Source: an uncultured Granulosicoccus sp. (GTDB lineage: Bacteria > Pseudomonadota > Gammaproteobacteria > Granulosicoccales > Granulosicoccaceae). Taken from it: DNA of 64,000 nt. Made by a program: the position numbers and the translations under genes. The notes beneath the pieces were generated by a model. It saw nothing but the letters and a program-made list of their open reading frames with translations, did not search any database and was not told the origin of the DNA. Position 1 is the stretch's first letter. Every line of letters starts with the position of its first letter. The stretch is taken from NCBI GenBank assembly GCA_947492525.1, contig CANLNQ010000014.1, positions 1-64,000 on the forward strand, read 5' to 3'. Positions 1 to 8,492 of this stretch are shown in pieces.

Positions 1-80
1 CAGCCGTTCAGCCGTTCAGCCGTTCAGCCGTTCAGCCGTTCAGCCGTTCAGCCGTTCAGCCGTTCAGCCGTTCAGCCGTT
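1..80. repeat. 8-bp tandem repeat, 10 copies
   Basis: Ten perfect head-to-tail copies of CAGCCGTT fill positions 1-80 and probably continue beyond the left edge. A second array with a different unit follows almost at once. The copies lie downstream of the minus-strand binding-protein gene. Perfect identity suggests recent slippage and probable copy-number variability. Confidence 0.95.
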
Positions 81-82
81 CA

Positions 83-152
83 GCCCAAAGCCCAAAGCCC
101 AAAGCCCAAAGCCCAAAGCCCAAAGCCCAAAGCCCAAAGCCCAAAGCCCAAA
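83..152. repeat. 7-bp tandem repeat, 10 copies
   Basis: Ten perfect copies of GCCCAAA run from 83 to 152, followed by a partial copy. The array ends 17 bases from the stop codon of the gene that ends at 170, so it is in that gene's 3' untranslated region. It abuts the 8-bp array and also has exactly ten copies. Confidence 0.95.
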
Positions 153-169
153 GCCCACGGCGCTGAGTG

Positions 170-1192
170 TCAGCGAACCGGCGGTGCGTAGATCAGCCCG
201 CCATTGGTCCACAACTCATTGATACCGCGCGCCAGGCCGATTGGTGTATCGGGTCCGATGTGTCGGTCGTAGACTTCACCGTAGTTGCCAACCTGCATGA
301 TGACTCGGCTGCACCAGTCGGGGTGCAGGCCCAGCAACTCACCGGCATCGCCATCCTTGCCCAGCAAACGTTGAATGGACGGTGTGCTGGAGTCTGCCAT
401 CTGGTCGATATTGAGACTGCTGACGCCCAGTTCCTCGGCGTTGATCATGCAGTTCAGTGTCCAGCGCACCACGTTCTCCCAGGCCGGATCATCAGAGGAC
501 ACCACTGGCCCCAGTGGTTCCTTGGAAATGACTTCGGGTAGAACTACGTGCGCGTCGGGTTCCGGCAGACTGGTACGCAGAGCGGCCAGGGCCGAGCGGT
601 CGGTGGTCACGGCCTTGCAGCGGCCGTCTTTGTAACCTGCCGCAGCCAGGCTCTGGTCGTCGAAGAAGACCGGGTTGTAGCGCATGTCACTGACGGAAAA
701 GAAGTCGGCGGCATTGAGTTCCGATGTCGTACCGCTGCTGACACAGATGGGCTGGTTGTCCAGTTCCAGTGAACTGCGAATGCCGCTGCTCTTGTTGACC
801 ATGAAGCCCTGGCCATCGTAGAAGTTCACGCCGACGAATTCACCGTATTGCGCATTGCGCGCCAGTGTCCAGGTCGTGTTTCTGGACAGTATGTCCAGAG
901 CGCCCGATTGCAGTGCCGTGAAACGATCACCCGAGGATACCGGTACCATCTCGACGGCTTCTCTGTCGTTGAACACCGCACTGGCCACGGCCCGGCAGAT
1001 GTCGACATCAAAACCGCTGTATTCGCCCAGGCTATTGGCCTTGGCAAAGCCTGCCAACTCCAGATTGACACCGCACCGCAGCGCCCCTCGTTGCGTGACA
1101 CTCTCCAGTGTGGCGGCTGACGCATGAGTGCCGGCAGCACCGGCCAGTAAGGTTGCCAGTGCAAGAATTTTTCGGGTCTGCATCGTGATCAT
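170..1192 (-). CDS. aapJ: General L-amino acid ABC transporter, periplasmic binding protein (AapJ-like)
   Basis: A 340-residue periplasmic solute-binding protein with a Sec signal peptide (residues 4-27, cut after an ASA motif). The SBP_bac_3 fold follows, starting RGALRCGVN and GFDVDICRAVA. Length and motifs match AapJ/BztA, which capture many L-amino acids for an Aap-type ABC importer. The start codon at 1192 overlaps the stop of the upstream lipoprotein gene (ATGA); an alternative ATG lies nine bases downstream. No aapQMP permease or ATPase gene is adjacent; tandem repeats follow instead. It is either an orphan binding protein or its partners lie elsewhere. Co-transcription with the lipoproteins is odd. 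Confidence 0.85.
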   Translation of the reverse strand: MITMQTRKILALATLLAGAAGTHASAATLESVTQRGALRCGVNLELAGFAKANSLGEYSGFDVDICRAVASAVFNDREAVEMVPVSSGDRFTALQSGALDILSRNTTWTLARNAQYGEFVGVNFYDGQGFMVNKSSGIRSSLELDNQPICVSSGTTSELNAADFFSVSDMRYNPVFFDDQSLAAAGYKDGRCKAVTTDRSALAALRTSLPEPDAHVVLPEVISKEPLGPVVSSDDPAWENVVRWTLNCMINAEELGVSSLNIDQMADSSTPSIQRLLGKDGDAGELLGLHPDWCSRVIMQVGNYGEVYDRHIGPDTPIGLARGINELWTNGGLIYAPPVR

Positions 1193-2256
1193 TGCGGGCG
1201 ATAGTGAACGAGTTCCACCGGAGTGGGGGAGTTGTCAGACACGTGCCGGTAGCTGGCACGGGCGCACGGGGCGATATAGGCCGACTCTGTGGGTACACCG
1301 TAGCCTGCCAGTTCCTCCTCGACACGAATCGCACGATTCATCGATGCTTCATCGCGTCCATCGGCGTCCAGGCAGGCCTTGATGACCATGATGTCCTCGT
1401 CATTGAATTCACGTACTAGGAGTCGCACGGCCTGCTTGTTGGCACTACCCATCATCTGGGTGGTGTTGTCGTCGAAAATGAGGACGGTCCGGCGATGCTT
1501 GACGTATCGATCCAGATCGGGTGCCTGGCGTTTGGCATCGTTTTCGAAATAGCGCTGGCGTGCTTCATTGAACACCGACTCCTGCGGTGTCCGCTTGTCC
1601 AGCGGCACCTGGTCGAAATCCTGCACATCCACCGTACTCACCTTGAGGTCCGGGTCTGGCGTGCCTTCGCGCTGCGCTCCACTGATGAATGCCGTGCCAT
1701 CACCGCCTTGTTCAGCAAAGATATTGTCCGCCAGTTCGATATCCGCGATGTAGTCAGTGCCCGAGATCTTCAGCAGCGAGGACGGGAACACGCCCTCGCC
1801 ATCGACGGTGTACTCACGCGAGAGCTGGATCTTGCCAACGGCCAGTGCGTAATCGTTAATCGTGCCCGATTCGGTTTCCGACAGGCTCTTGCTGTACGAG
1901 ACGAAATGCTGGCCCTGATCGGCGCTGACCATCTGCATGCCGAAGCCTGCGTCTTCCAGCGCCCGGATGACGGCGTTGCCGTAGGCGGTTTGCGGCTCGT
2001 TGAATTGCAGCGTTGCGGTGGCCGGGCGCATTTCGGGGATCTGCACCAGTGTTGCCACCAGGTTGGTTGCGATGAGCTGCAGATGTGCACGCTCACGGGC
2101 ACTGAGATTCTTCAAGGCCTCTTCATTGCCGGCCAGGCGAGGCATGAGGTCCTCTTCGGCAACGCCGGGTCCGGACGACAGGCCCGCACAAGCGGACACG
2201 GTTGCCGTCAGTACCAGGACGCTTGCCGTTCTTGCGATTCGGGGGAAAAGACTCAT
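1189..2256 (-). CDS. Lipoprotein with OmpA-like C-terminal domain, paralog 1
   Basis: 355 residues, lipobox ending TVSAC with lipid-anchored Cys23. An N-terminal domain (about 45-170) contains the signature VSADQG, also present in the next gene. The last ~100 residues (from about 255) resemble an OmpA/MotB-type peptidoglycan-binding fold: a strand TVLIFDD, then Asn-Lys and an alternating helix pattern with NRAIRVEEELAGYGVP. It is coupled to its upstream paralog by an ATGA overlap and to the amino-acid binding protein downstream. It probably sits in the outer membrane facing the periplasm. The exact role is unknown, and I do not recognise a named family for the N-domain. Confidence 0.75.
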   Translation of the reverse strand: MSLFPRIARTASVLVLTATVSACAGLSSGPGVAEEDLMPRLAGNEEALKNLSARERAHLQLIATNLVATLVQIPEMRPATATLQFNEPQTAYGNAVIRALEDAGFGMQMVSADQGQHFVSYSKSLSETESGTINDYALAVGKIQLSREYTVDGEGVFPSSLLKISGTDYIADIELADNIFAEQGGDGTAFISGAQREGTPDPDLKVSTVDVQDFDQVPLDKRTPQESVFNEARQRYFENDAKRQAPDLDRYVKHRRTVLIFDDNTTQMMGSANKQAVRLLVREFNDEDIMVIKACLDADGRDEASMNRAIRVEEELAGYGVPTESAYIAPCARASYRHVSDNSPTPVELVHYRPQ

Positions 2257-3359
2257 GTATTACTCCGCCACAACTCCATGACTACACCACGACTGGGAAA
2301 GCGATCACCGGCGTTGGTGGGCGCCCAGCAGCCTTCGTCGAGTACCTTGTCGCGCGCCACACCGCGGGCCAGGAGTGCCTGTGTGACCCGCTGTGCGCGA
2401 CCCAGTGCCAGTCCTTCATTACCGATTTCCAGTGCTGTCGGTCCGTTGCTGCAACCTACCAGACTGATGAGATCATTGTCTTTCATCTTTGCGTCGACGA
2501 ACTGCTCGATCAGCTGCTTGTTGGTGTCACCCAGCACCATCGAGTCATTGCCGAAGATGATGATCTGCTGATCGATGCGCTGATAGTCATCCAGTATGGA
2601 TGCAAACGTGGAATCGTTGCCATAGAACAGGTTGTTGACTTCCACCTTGCTGGAGTTCAGAGCCTGCAGGCTGGGTCCATCTGCCGCCTTTCTGCTGACA
2701 TTGCTGACAACTTCGGGGGTGATCAGGGAAATGATCGGCGAGGCCTCATCCAGATCCAGGGAGGCGACGTACTGCACATCCGCCAGTGCCGGATCCTCCA
2801 CCTTGAAACGTCTGGAGTTCGAGTCACTGACCACGATCGGGCTGCGGCTACCTGACAGGCGTACCACACTGGTGGGGGTGATCGAATTGCCACGGAGCTT
2901 GCGATAGTCGCGGCTGATCTCGACAGCACCGATGACAATGGTGGCTCGCACCTGCTCCTCGGTGTCGCCATCCCTGAACGAGTAGGACAGGTAGTTGGCG
3001 CCCTGATCAGCGCTGACGCGTTGGATGCCGAAACCCTTTCCCGCCAGTTCGGCTACCAGGTGGGACATCTTCGGATCGGTATCGTCGCGATTGATCTGCA
3101 AGGTCGTTCTCAGCGGTTCGAATATCTGCGTGACGATGCCGGAAAGGTCATCGAACATGGCCTTCTGCGAGATGGTGATGATGTCCGCTCTCGAACTGCT
3201 GGCCGCCACCGCTGCATCATTGCCGGCGTTTCCATTGGGAACACTGCAGCCGGTCATGGACAGCGTTGCCAGAAAGAGGCAGGTTGCTGAGAGGCGGAAC
3301 AAGGCTCGGTTGCTGCCATGGGCAGAGTACGGGGCACTGTTGCCGGAAAGTTGAATCAC
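2253..3359 (-). CDS. Lipoprotein with OmpA-like C-terminal domain, paralog 2
   Basis: 368 residues with a longer n-region and a lipobox LSMTGC (Cys38). The N-domain shares the VSADQG motif and strand pattern with the neighbouring paralog. The C-terminus has IIIFGNDSMVLGDTNKQLIE, then a helix GRAQRVTQALLARGV and a final R-GVV, typical of OmpA-like domains. The stop overlaps the next start (ATGA), so the two are translated together. The gene is divergent from paralog 3 across a 259-bp spacer. Function unknown; an envelope-complex component is the reasonable guess. Confidence 0.75.
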   Translation of the reverse strand: MIQLSGNSAPYSAHGSNRALFRLSATCLFLATLSMTGCSVPNGNAGNDAAVAASSSRADIITISQKAMFDDLSGIVTQIFEPLRTTLQINRDDTDPKMSHLVAELAGKGFGIQRVSADQGANYLSYSFRDGDTEEQVRATIVIGAVEISRDYRKLRGNSITPTSVVRLSGSRSPIVVSDSNSRRFKVEDPALADVQYVASLDLDEASPIISLITPEVVSNVSRKAADGPSLQALNSSKVEVNNLFYGNDSTFASILDDYQRIDQQIIIFGNDSMVLGDTNKQLIEQFVDAKMKDNDLISLVGCSNGPTALEIGNEGLALGRAQRVTQALLARGVARDKVLDEGCWAPTNAGDRFPSRGVVMELWRSNT

Positions 3360-3618
3360 GGTGACTACTCCGGTTTTTTAATTGTGAATTGCTGAACGGC
3401 AAGCCGACAGGAAAGTGGCTGACAATACCAACAAGTCACAGACTGAATGATTCTGCATGGGACGATTTCAGAGTGGGTCACGCTTTCTTCAAACCACCTT
3501 CCGCAAACGTGATTCAGGCCACTCAATCGATCTGTCCAGTGCCGGTATAGTAGCCGCAAATTACCGCATGGCTCGGTAATCCATACAGAAAAATTCAGAC
3601 TCAAGGCAAAACGGATTC
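3360..3618. other. Divergent intergenic region between lipoprotein genes
   Basis: This 259-bp spacer must hold promoters for both the minus-strand lipoprotein operon and the plus-strand paralog. It is locally AT-richer than the genes. It contains a short near-palindrome around 3563-3582 (TTACCGCATGGCTCGGTAA). I could not define convincing -35/-10 pairs by eye. Confidence 0.4.
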
Positions 3619-4701
3619 ATGCGTTCAGGTCATTTCATCGGTGTATTTTTCATGGCGAGCCTGCCTCTTGGCTGCGCCCACTGGCAGAACGCAGAGCCCG
3701 CTTCGGTCGAGACGACAAGCATTGCAGAGCAGCAGCGGACATCTGCCATGCAGCTCATTGCCGAGGATTTCGTCATTGCCTTGCAACAGATCCCGGGCTT
3801 GTCACCGGCATCGACGACGGTACAGTTGCTTCAGTCCGATGCGGACGATCCCTTCACGCGGCACATGCGCCACGCTCTGCAGGCTGTTGGCTATGGGGCT
3901 CGCTGGGTAAAGGGCGATGCGCACTCGCCGCTGTTCCAGTACCGACACGAGGCAGTAGCCGACAGGGAGGCCAAGCCTGAGTGGCTCTATGAGATCGCAG
4001 TGGGCAACGTCGAGATGCGTCGCCGTTTTGCCATGGACCAGAACGGACAACTGAAGCCGGCAACGCCACTGTATGTGCGCGGCGCCGATGCCAGCCAGGT
4101 GGTCATGGATGATACCCGCTTCGACAGGGCGCCGCGGCTGGCGAGCGTAGCGACATCCGCTGCACCGGTTCCCGTTCGACCGGCTGCGGAAAAACGGCTG
4201 ACTGCGATCACGCCGCAGTCACTCACGGTGCCACAGGATGCCAATCCCTTGAACCCGCTGATTGCGGGAACCGATCGCCAGCGGGAACTGGGTCTTCCGT
4301 TGCTGGATCTGCCTCGTGTCGAGAACGTTTTCGAGCGAGGCGGGTCCAACTTCGCAGATGTTCTTGCCGATAGTCTGCTCGTTCGCGAGCAGATTTTGAC
4401 ATTCGCCAATGACTCTCTTCGTCTGGGGGCAGTCAACAAGACACTCGTGGAACAGATGGTAGAATCCTTTCAACCCGAAACGGATGTGTTCTCCGTACTT
4501 GGCTGTTCGCTGGGTCCGACACAGCTGAAGAGCGGCAACGCTGCGCTGGCCCTGGGAAGAGCCAGTCGAGTCAGAGAAGCATTGCTGTTCGCAGGCGTGC
4601 CACAGAACAGGATTCTGGATGAAGGCTGCTGGGCGGATGATGGTTCGGGCAAGGCACTGCCACGGCGAGGTGTCGTGGTGACACTCAACAGAAAGACCTG
4701 A
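3619..4701 (+). CDS. Lipoprotein with OmpA-like C-terminal domain, paralog 3
   Basis: 360 residues, lipobox SLPLGC with Cys19. The N-domain (about 45-150) has the same layout as the two divergent paralogs (an IPGLSPASTTVQL-type strand, then a helix, then a glycine-rich turn). The middle is proline/alanine-rich. The C-terminal OmpA-like domain contains ILTFANDSLRLGAVNKTLVE and GRASRVREALLFAGVP. Its closest relative by motif is paralog 2 (shared LGCSxGPT, RILDEGCWA and RRGVVV stretches). The TlpA-like gene starts 14 bases downstream, suggesting one transcript. No enzymatic motif was seen. Confidence 0.75.
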   Translation: MRSGHFIGVFFMASLPLGCAHWQNAEPASVETTSIAEQQRTSAMQLIAEDFVIALQQIPGLSPASTTVQLLQSDADDPFTRHMRHALQAVGYGARWVKGDAHSPLFQYRHEAVADREAKPEWLYEIAVGNVEMRRRFAMDQNGQLKPATPLYVRGADASQVVMDDTRFDRAPRLASVATSAAPVPVRPAAEKRLTAITPQSLTVPQDANPLNPLIAGTDRQRELGLPLLDLPRVENVFERGGSNFADVLADSLLVREQILTFANDSLRLGAVNKTLVEQMVESFQPETDVFSVLGCSLGPTQLKSGNAALALGRASRVREALLFAGVPQNRILDEGCWADDGSGKALPRRGVVVTLNRKT

Positions 4702-4715
4702 ATTCGAGTCAATCA

Positions 4716-5249
4716 GTGAACGTGAAATTGCTGAAAAATCCCTGTCCCGGTCTGTGGGCCGCTGTCGGCAGGATCTGCACGACTGCGTGCTTGCCTCTCA
4801 TGCTGCTGCTGGCAAGCGGCCAGGCTCAGGCATTCCAGCTGCAGGCCATGGATGCCAGCCGAGTCAATCTGAATGATTATGTGGGCGGCGGAGAATGGAC
4901 GCTGGTCATGTTCTGGTCGACCGACTGCATTCCCTGTGAGCAGCAGAAGCCCATGATAGAGGCATTCCACAGAGATCATGCCGGGCGCGATGCACGGGTG
5001 GTCGGCATTGCTCTGGATGGCATGGAAGCACGGGAGCAGATTCAGTCCCTGATCGATCGGCACCATCCTTCGTACCCCAATCTGGTGGTATTCACCGATG
5101 TCTTTCAGCGTCAGTTCAAGGAGCTGACCGGAAAGGATTTTCGGGCAACCCCGACCTATCTGCTGTACAACCCCGCTGGAGAACTGGCCGGTGCCCGCAG
5201 CGGTGTCATCGAACGCGCATTGCTGGAGTCGGTGGTCAGCGGCGGTTAG
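4716..5249 (+). CDS. TlpA-like thioredoxin-fold protein, exported
   Basis: 177 residues from a GTG start (another GTG lies six bases on). The signal peptide ends ASGQAQA near residue 38. The redox motif WSTDCIPCEQ places a CxxC at about residues 71-74, and a cis-proline segment ATPTYLLY comes late in the sequence, both as in TlpA/ResA-type periplasmic thiol-disulfide oxidoreductases. It follows the third lipoprotein by 14 bp. Several Cys residues in that lipoprotein's C-domain could be substrates, which is inference. It is convergent with xylB. Confidence 0.85.
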   Translation: MNVKLLKNPCPGLWAAVGRICTTACLPLMLLLASGQAQAFQLQAMDASRVNLNDYVGGGEWTLVMFWSTDCIPCEQQKPMIEAFHRDHAGRDARVVGIALDGMEAREQIQSLIDRHHPSYPNLVVFTDVFQRQFKELTGKDFRATPTYLLYNPAGELAGARSGVIERALLESVVSGG

Positions 5250-5306
5250 ATTGCACCGGCAGTGATGTGCTGGCGATGCGGTTTCCGAGCGTGCCGGTAT
5301 CGAGAC

Positions 5307-6758
5307 TCAACCGCGCATCAGTGGAGCCAGCGCCTCGTAAGTTGCCTTGTAGCGTTCGTGCTCTGCGGCAAAGGCATCACCAGACCCATCAGGCTCGATC
5401 GTGTGATCAATGGCGGGTGGCGTGCAGACGCTGAGAGGGTCTGCCTTTTCCGCGGCAATCATGCCCAGTCGGGCAGCCCCGAGGCTGGCGCCGAAATCGC
5501 CATCGGCCGTGACATCCAGTGGGATGTCCAGCGTGTTGGCAATGACCCGCAACCAGTAATCCGATTTCGCACCGCCACCAATGGCGGCTGCGCGTTGCAG
5601 CGTCGTGCCGGCACTGTGTAGTGCCAGTTGAGAATCCTTGAAGGCGAAGGCAACGCCTTGCAACACGGCTCGCGTCATCTCGATACTGTCACTGGAGTGC
5701 TTGAGACCCATGAAGACGCCGCGTGCATCGGCATCGTTGATGGGGGTGCGCTCGCCACCCAGATAAGGCAGAAAGATGATATCGGTAGGTTCGGCGCGCC
5801 GTGCATCCAGTGGTTCGCTGAGGGCCTGTGGGGTGGTGTGCATGGCTTTGGCGAGCCAGTTCAGGGCGTCGGTCGCCGCAAGTATCACACCCATCTGATG
5901 CCAGGTATCGGGCAGTGCATGACAAAAGGCATGCACCGCACTTTCCGCATTCGGCTGATAGCTGTTGTTGGCTGCAAACAGTACCCCGGAGGTGCCCAGT
6001 GAGACGAAGGCATCGCCATCACGGACGGTGCCCATGCCGCAGGCGCTGGCCGCATTGTCCCCGGCGCCGCCGGCAACCACAACCGATTCCTGCATGCCAA
6101 AGCGGTGTGCCAGTGTGGCGCGCAGTTGGCCCGAGGTCTCGGTACCTTCTACCAGCCGGGGCATGTGCTGTGTCGTGAGCCCCGTGGCCTGAAGCAACTC
6201 ATCGGACCATTCTCGCGAGGCGACATCCAGCCAGCCGGTTCCGGCGGCATCCGACATCTCGCCCACATGTTCACCGGTCAGCCAGAGGCGAGCGTAGTCC
6301 TTGGGTAGCAGAACCTTTCTTACCCGGGCGAAATGGTCGGGTTCATTTTCTGCCACCCAGGCAAGTTTGGGTGAGGTAAAGCCGGGAAACAGGATGTTGC
6401 CACCTATCTCGCGAAACCGAGGGGTATCCAGGCGATGGGCCTGTGCATGGCTGCGCGTGTCGTTCCACAACATGCAAGGGCGTATCACATGATCATGCTC
6501 ATCCAGCAGAGTGGCGCCATGCATATGACCGGACAGTCCTATACCTCGCACGGCTGACAGCGCGGTGGCGTGGCTGCTTTTCAAGGCTTCCAGCGTGTGT
6601 TCGATGGCATTGATCCAGTCTGCCGGGTCCTGTTCCGACCAGCCATCGTGAGGGCGGCTGACGGACAGTGTCGCGCTATGACTGGCAACGATATGCTGTG
6701 CTTCGTCCATCAGGACGCTCTTGACGCTGGAAGTGCCTAGATCTATTCCCAGATACAT
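5307..6758 (-). CDS. xylB: Xylulokinase
   Basis: 483 residues, the usual XylB length. It starts with the FGGY-kinase phosphate loop GIDLGTSSVKSVL. The sugar-binding stretch GLSGHMHGAT and the C-terminal motif with AAIGGGAKSDYWLRVIAN are also present. It phosphorylates D-xylulose with ATP to xylulose 5-phosphate. It is the last gene of a minus-strand operon headed by a ROK regulator and opposite the xylF transporter, which supports xylose as substrate. No xylose isomerase gene is visible in the window. Confidence 0.93.
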   Translation of the reverse strand: MYLGIDLGTSSVKSVLMDEAQHIVASHSATLSVSRPHDGWSEQDPADWINAIEHTLEALKSSHATALSAVRGIGLSGHMHGATLLDEHDHVIRPCMLWNDTRSHAQAHRLDTPRFREIGGNILFPGFTSPKLAWVAENEPDHFARVRKVLLPKDYARLWLTGEHVGEMSDAAGTGWLDVASREWSDELLQATGLTTQHMPRLVEGTETSGQLRATLAHRFGMQESVVVAGGAGDNAASACGMGTVRDGDAFVSLGTSGVLFAANNSYQPNAESAVHAFCHALPDTWHQMGVILAATDALNWLAKAMHTTPQALSEPLDARRAEPTDIIFLPYLGGERTPINDADARGVFMGLKHSSDSIEMTRAVLQGVAFAFKDSQLALHSAGTTLQRAAAIGGGAKSDYWLRVIANTLDIPLDVTADGDFGASLGAARLGMIAAEKADPLSVCTPPAIDHTIEPDGSGDAFAAEHERYKATYEALAPLMRG

Positions 6759-6803
6759 GGTTTGAGTCGCTTTCAGTAAGGTTGGTTGCTTTGATGGGTG
6801 GGG

Positions 6804-8492
6804 TCAGGGTAGTGGTGTTGGAGGGAACCACTGCATTGTCTCGATGCTGTCCCGTTCGATGATCACATGGTGATTGGCGAACAGCTTGAAGGGTGCGCTC
6901 CACTGGCCGTCGGGCCACTGTACGCGAACGGTGGCGCGTTCGGCTACCCCAAGCCCGACATGGATGAATCCGGCACTGCCAGAGGCATGACCACCGCCAG
7001 ACTGCAAACGGCGAGTCTGTACACGATTTCCGGTCTTGATGGACACGCGTGCACCGATGGCGTGGCGGTTGTTGCCTTTCTGCTGCAATGCCAGCTTGAG
7101 CCAGTTGCCTCCGGCGCGAAGGCCCTCGGGGCCCTGCATGCCGCCGTTGCGGAACAGGCTGATATTTGCACCGCGGTTCACGACCACGATGTCCAGCAGG
7201 CCATCGGCATTGAAGTCAGTGATGCTGGCACCTCGACCGCGTCGATCCAGTGCCAGACCCGCGGCCAGGCCTTGCTCGCTGAACGTTGCCTGATGGGTTC
7301 CCAGCAGGAGATTGTCCGGGTCGAAGGCGGCAAAGTCACTCATGCGCTCGACGTTTCCCTTGGTGATGAACAGATCCAGCAAGGCATCGTTGTTCAGGTC
7401 CTCGAACTGCGAATGCCAGCCGGTACTGGGTTTGAGATCCTCACCGGTATAGGGTCGATGCGCCGTTGCGCCGCGATCCCAGGCCATGTCCTGGTAGGAA
7501 GGGCGATTCTCTTCAATGGCTTGTTGCAAGTCGAGTACCTGCAGTTTCGTGTCGCCCATGGAGGTCAGTGCGTACTCCGGATAGCCATCGGCATCGAGGT
7601 CGGCCTCGGCAATTCCCATGCCCCAGATGACAACCGGCTCCCAACCTTCGGCCGCGCCGTACAGGCGAGGGTAGCGACCGCTGTCCAGGCGCCAGAGTTG
7701 TTCCTGACCACCTCGATAGTATTGTCGGTCGTTGGTGATCCTCAGAGCATCCACACCCGTCTTGTTCCAGTCGGTGAACAGCATCGACAAGGCGCAGTAA
7801 CCGGGTTCCAGCGGCAGCACCGACGAGTAGTCGGGCCGCGGCGACTCAGACTTCGGTTCCGGCTCGGCTGCAGGGCGATGCAACTCATTGGGGTGGCAGG
7901 TTCCCCAGGGTGAGCCTGGCGCTGCGCGGTCCACATAATTGCCCACTGCCAGGGTGGGATAGGCCTGGCCGGGTTCGAAGCTTGCGCTGAAGGCGGTAGT
8001 CCAGGCATTTCCGCCATTGAAGTTCCAGCTGACATTGGCGGGCGTGAACCGGCAATCCGGCCCACCCTTGAACAGGCGATTTTCACCGACCCGTAGTACC
8101 ACGAGATCCTGAAAGCCGTCATTGTCGATATCCAGTGGATAGCTGCCAATGACCCGGTCAAGAGTCAGGCTGCTGTCGTCGACGGGGTCGAATTGCAATC
8201 GCCCGCCCGCCTGGCTACGGTTCACGAACAGAGCGGCACTCTGCTGGCCACCGGCCAGATACATATCCGGCAAGCGATCCTGATTGCAATCGAACGTACT
8301 GACACCGCCGCCGACGAAGTATTCCCAGGGACCGTCGTAGCTGTGCGTGATGCCCGCTGCAACGGCTTCCTCCATCATCAGCGGAATATCGCCGGCAAAG
8401 GGTGTTGCTGGCTCCTCGGCTTGCTGTGCCAGAGCGTTGCCTGCCCATGAGCCGAAGAGCAGCGATGCCAGCATCGTGAATCGCCTTGTCAT
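6804..8492 (-). CDS. Exported FG-GAP repeat protein with ASPIC/UnbV domain (CRTAC1 family)
   Basis: 562 residues. The signal peptide ends GNALA near residue 22. Calcium-binding FG-GAP-type repeats follow, recognisable as DCNQDRLPDMYL, DIDNDGFQDLVVL, DLDADGYPEYAL, DLNNDALLDLFI and DFNADGLLDIVVV. These should fold as a beta-propeller. An ASPIC/UnbV domain occupies about residues 470-545 (VSIKTGNRVQTRRLQSGGG, then VQWPDGQW). The start overlaps the upstream di-heme gene stop (ATGA). Such proteins are extracytoplasmic, and their roles are mostly unknown. Its place between a heme protein and xylulokinase suggests a role tied to sugar use, but this is unproven. Confidence 0.85.
   Translation of the reverse strand: MTRRFTMLASLLFGSWAGNALAQQAEEPATPFAGDIPLMMEEAVAAGITHSYDGPWEYFVGGGVSTFDCNQDRLPDMYLAGGQQSAALFVNRSQAGGRLQFDPVDDSSLTLDRVIGSYPLDIDNDGFQDLVVLRVGENRLFKGGPDCRFTPANVSWNFNGGNAWTTAFSASFEPGQAYPTLAVGNYVDRAAPGSPWGTCHPNELHRPAAEPEPKSESPRPDYSSVLPLEPGYCALSMLFTDWNKTGVDALRITNDRQYYRGGQEQLWRLDSGRYPRLYGAAEGWEPVVIWGMGIAEADLDADGYPEYALTSMGDTKLQVLDLQQAIEENRPSYQDMAWDRGATAHRPYTGEDLKPSTGWHSQFEDLNNDALLDLFITKGNVERMSDFAAFDPDNLLLGTHQATFSEQGLAAGLALDRRGRGASITDFNADGLLDIVVVNRGANISLFRNGGMQGPEGLRAGGNWLKLALQQKGNNRHAIGARVSIKTGNRVQTRRLQSGGGHASGSAGFIHVGLGVAERATVRVQWPDGQWSAPFKLFANHHVIIERDSIETMQWFPPTPLP

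Noticed and set aside
1-152. Possible CRISPR array
   Set aside because: The units are 7-8 bp and contiguous, with no spacers and no cas genes in the window.
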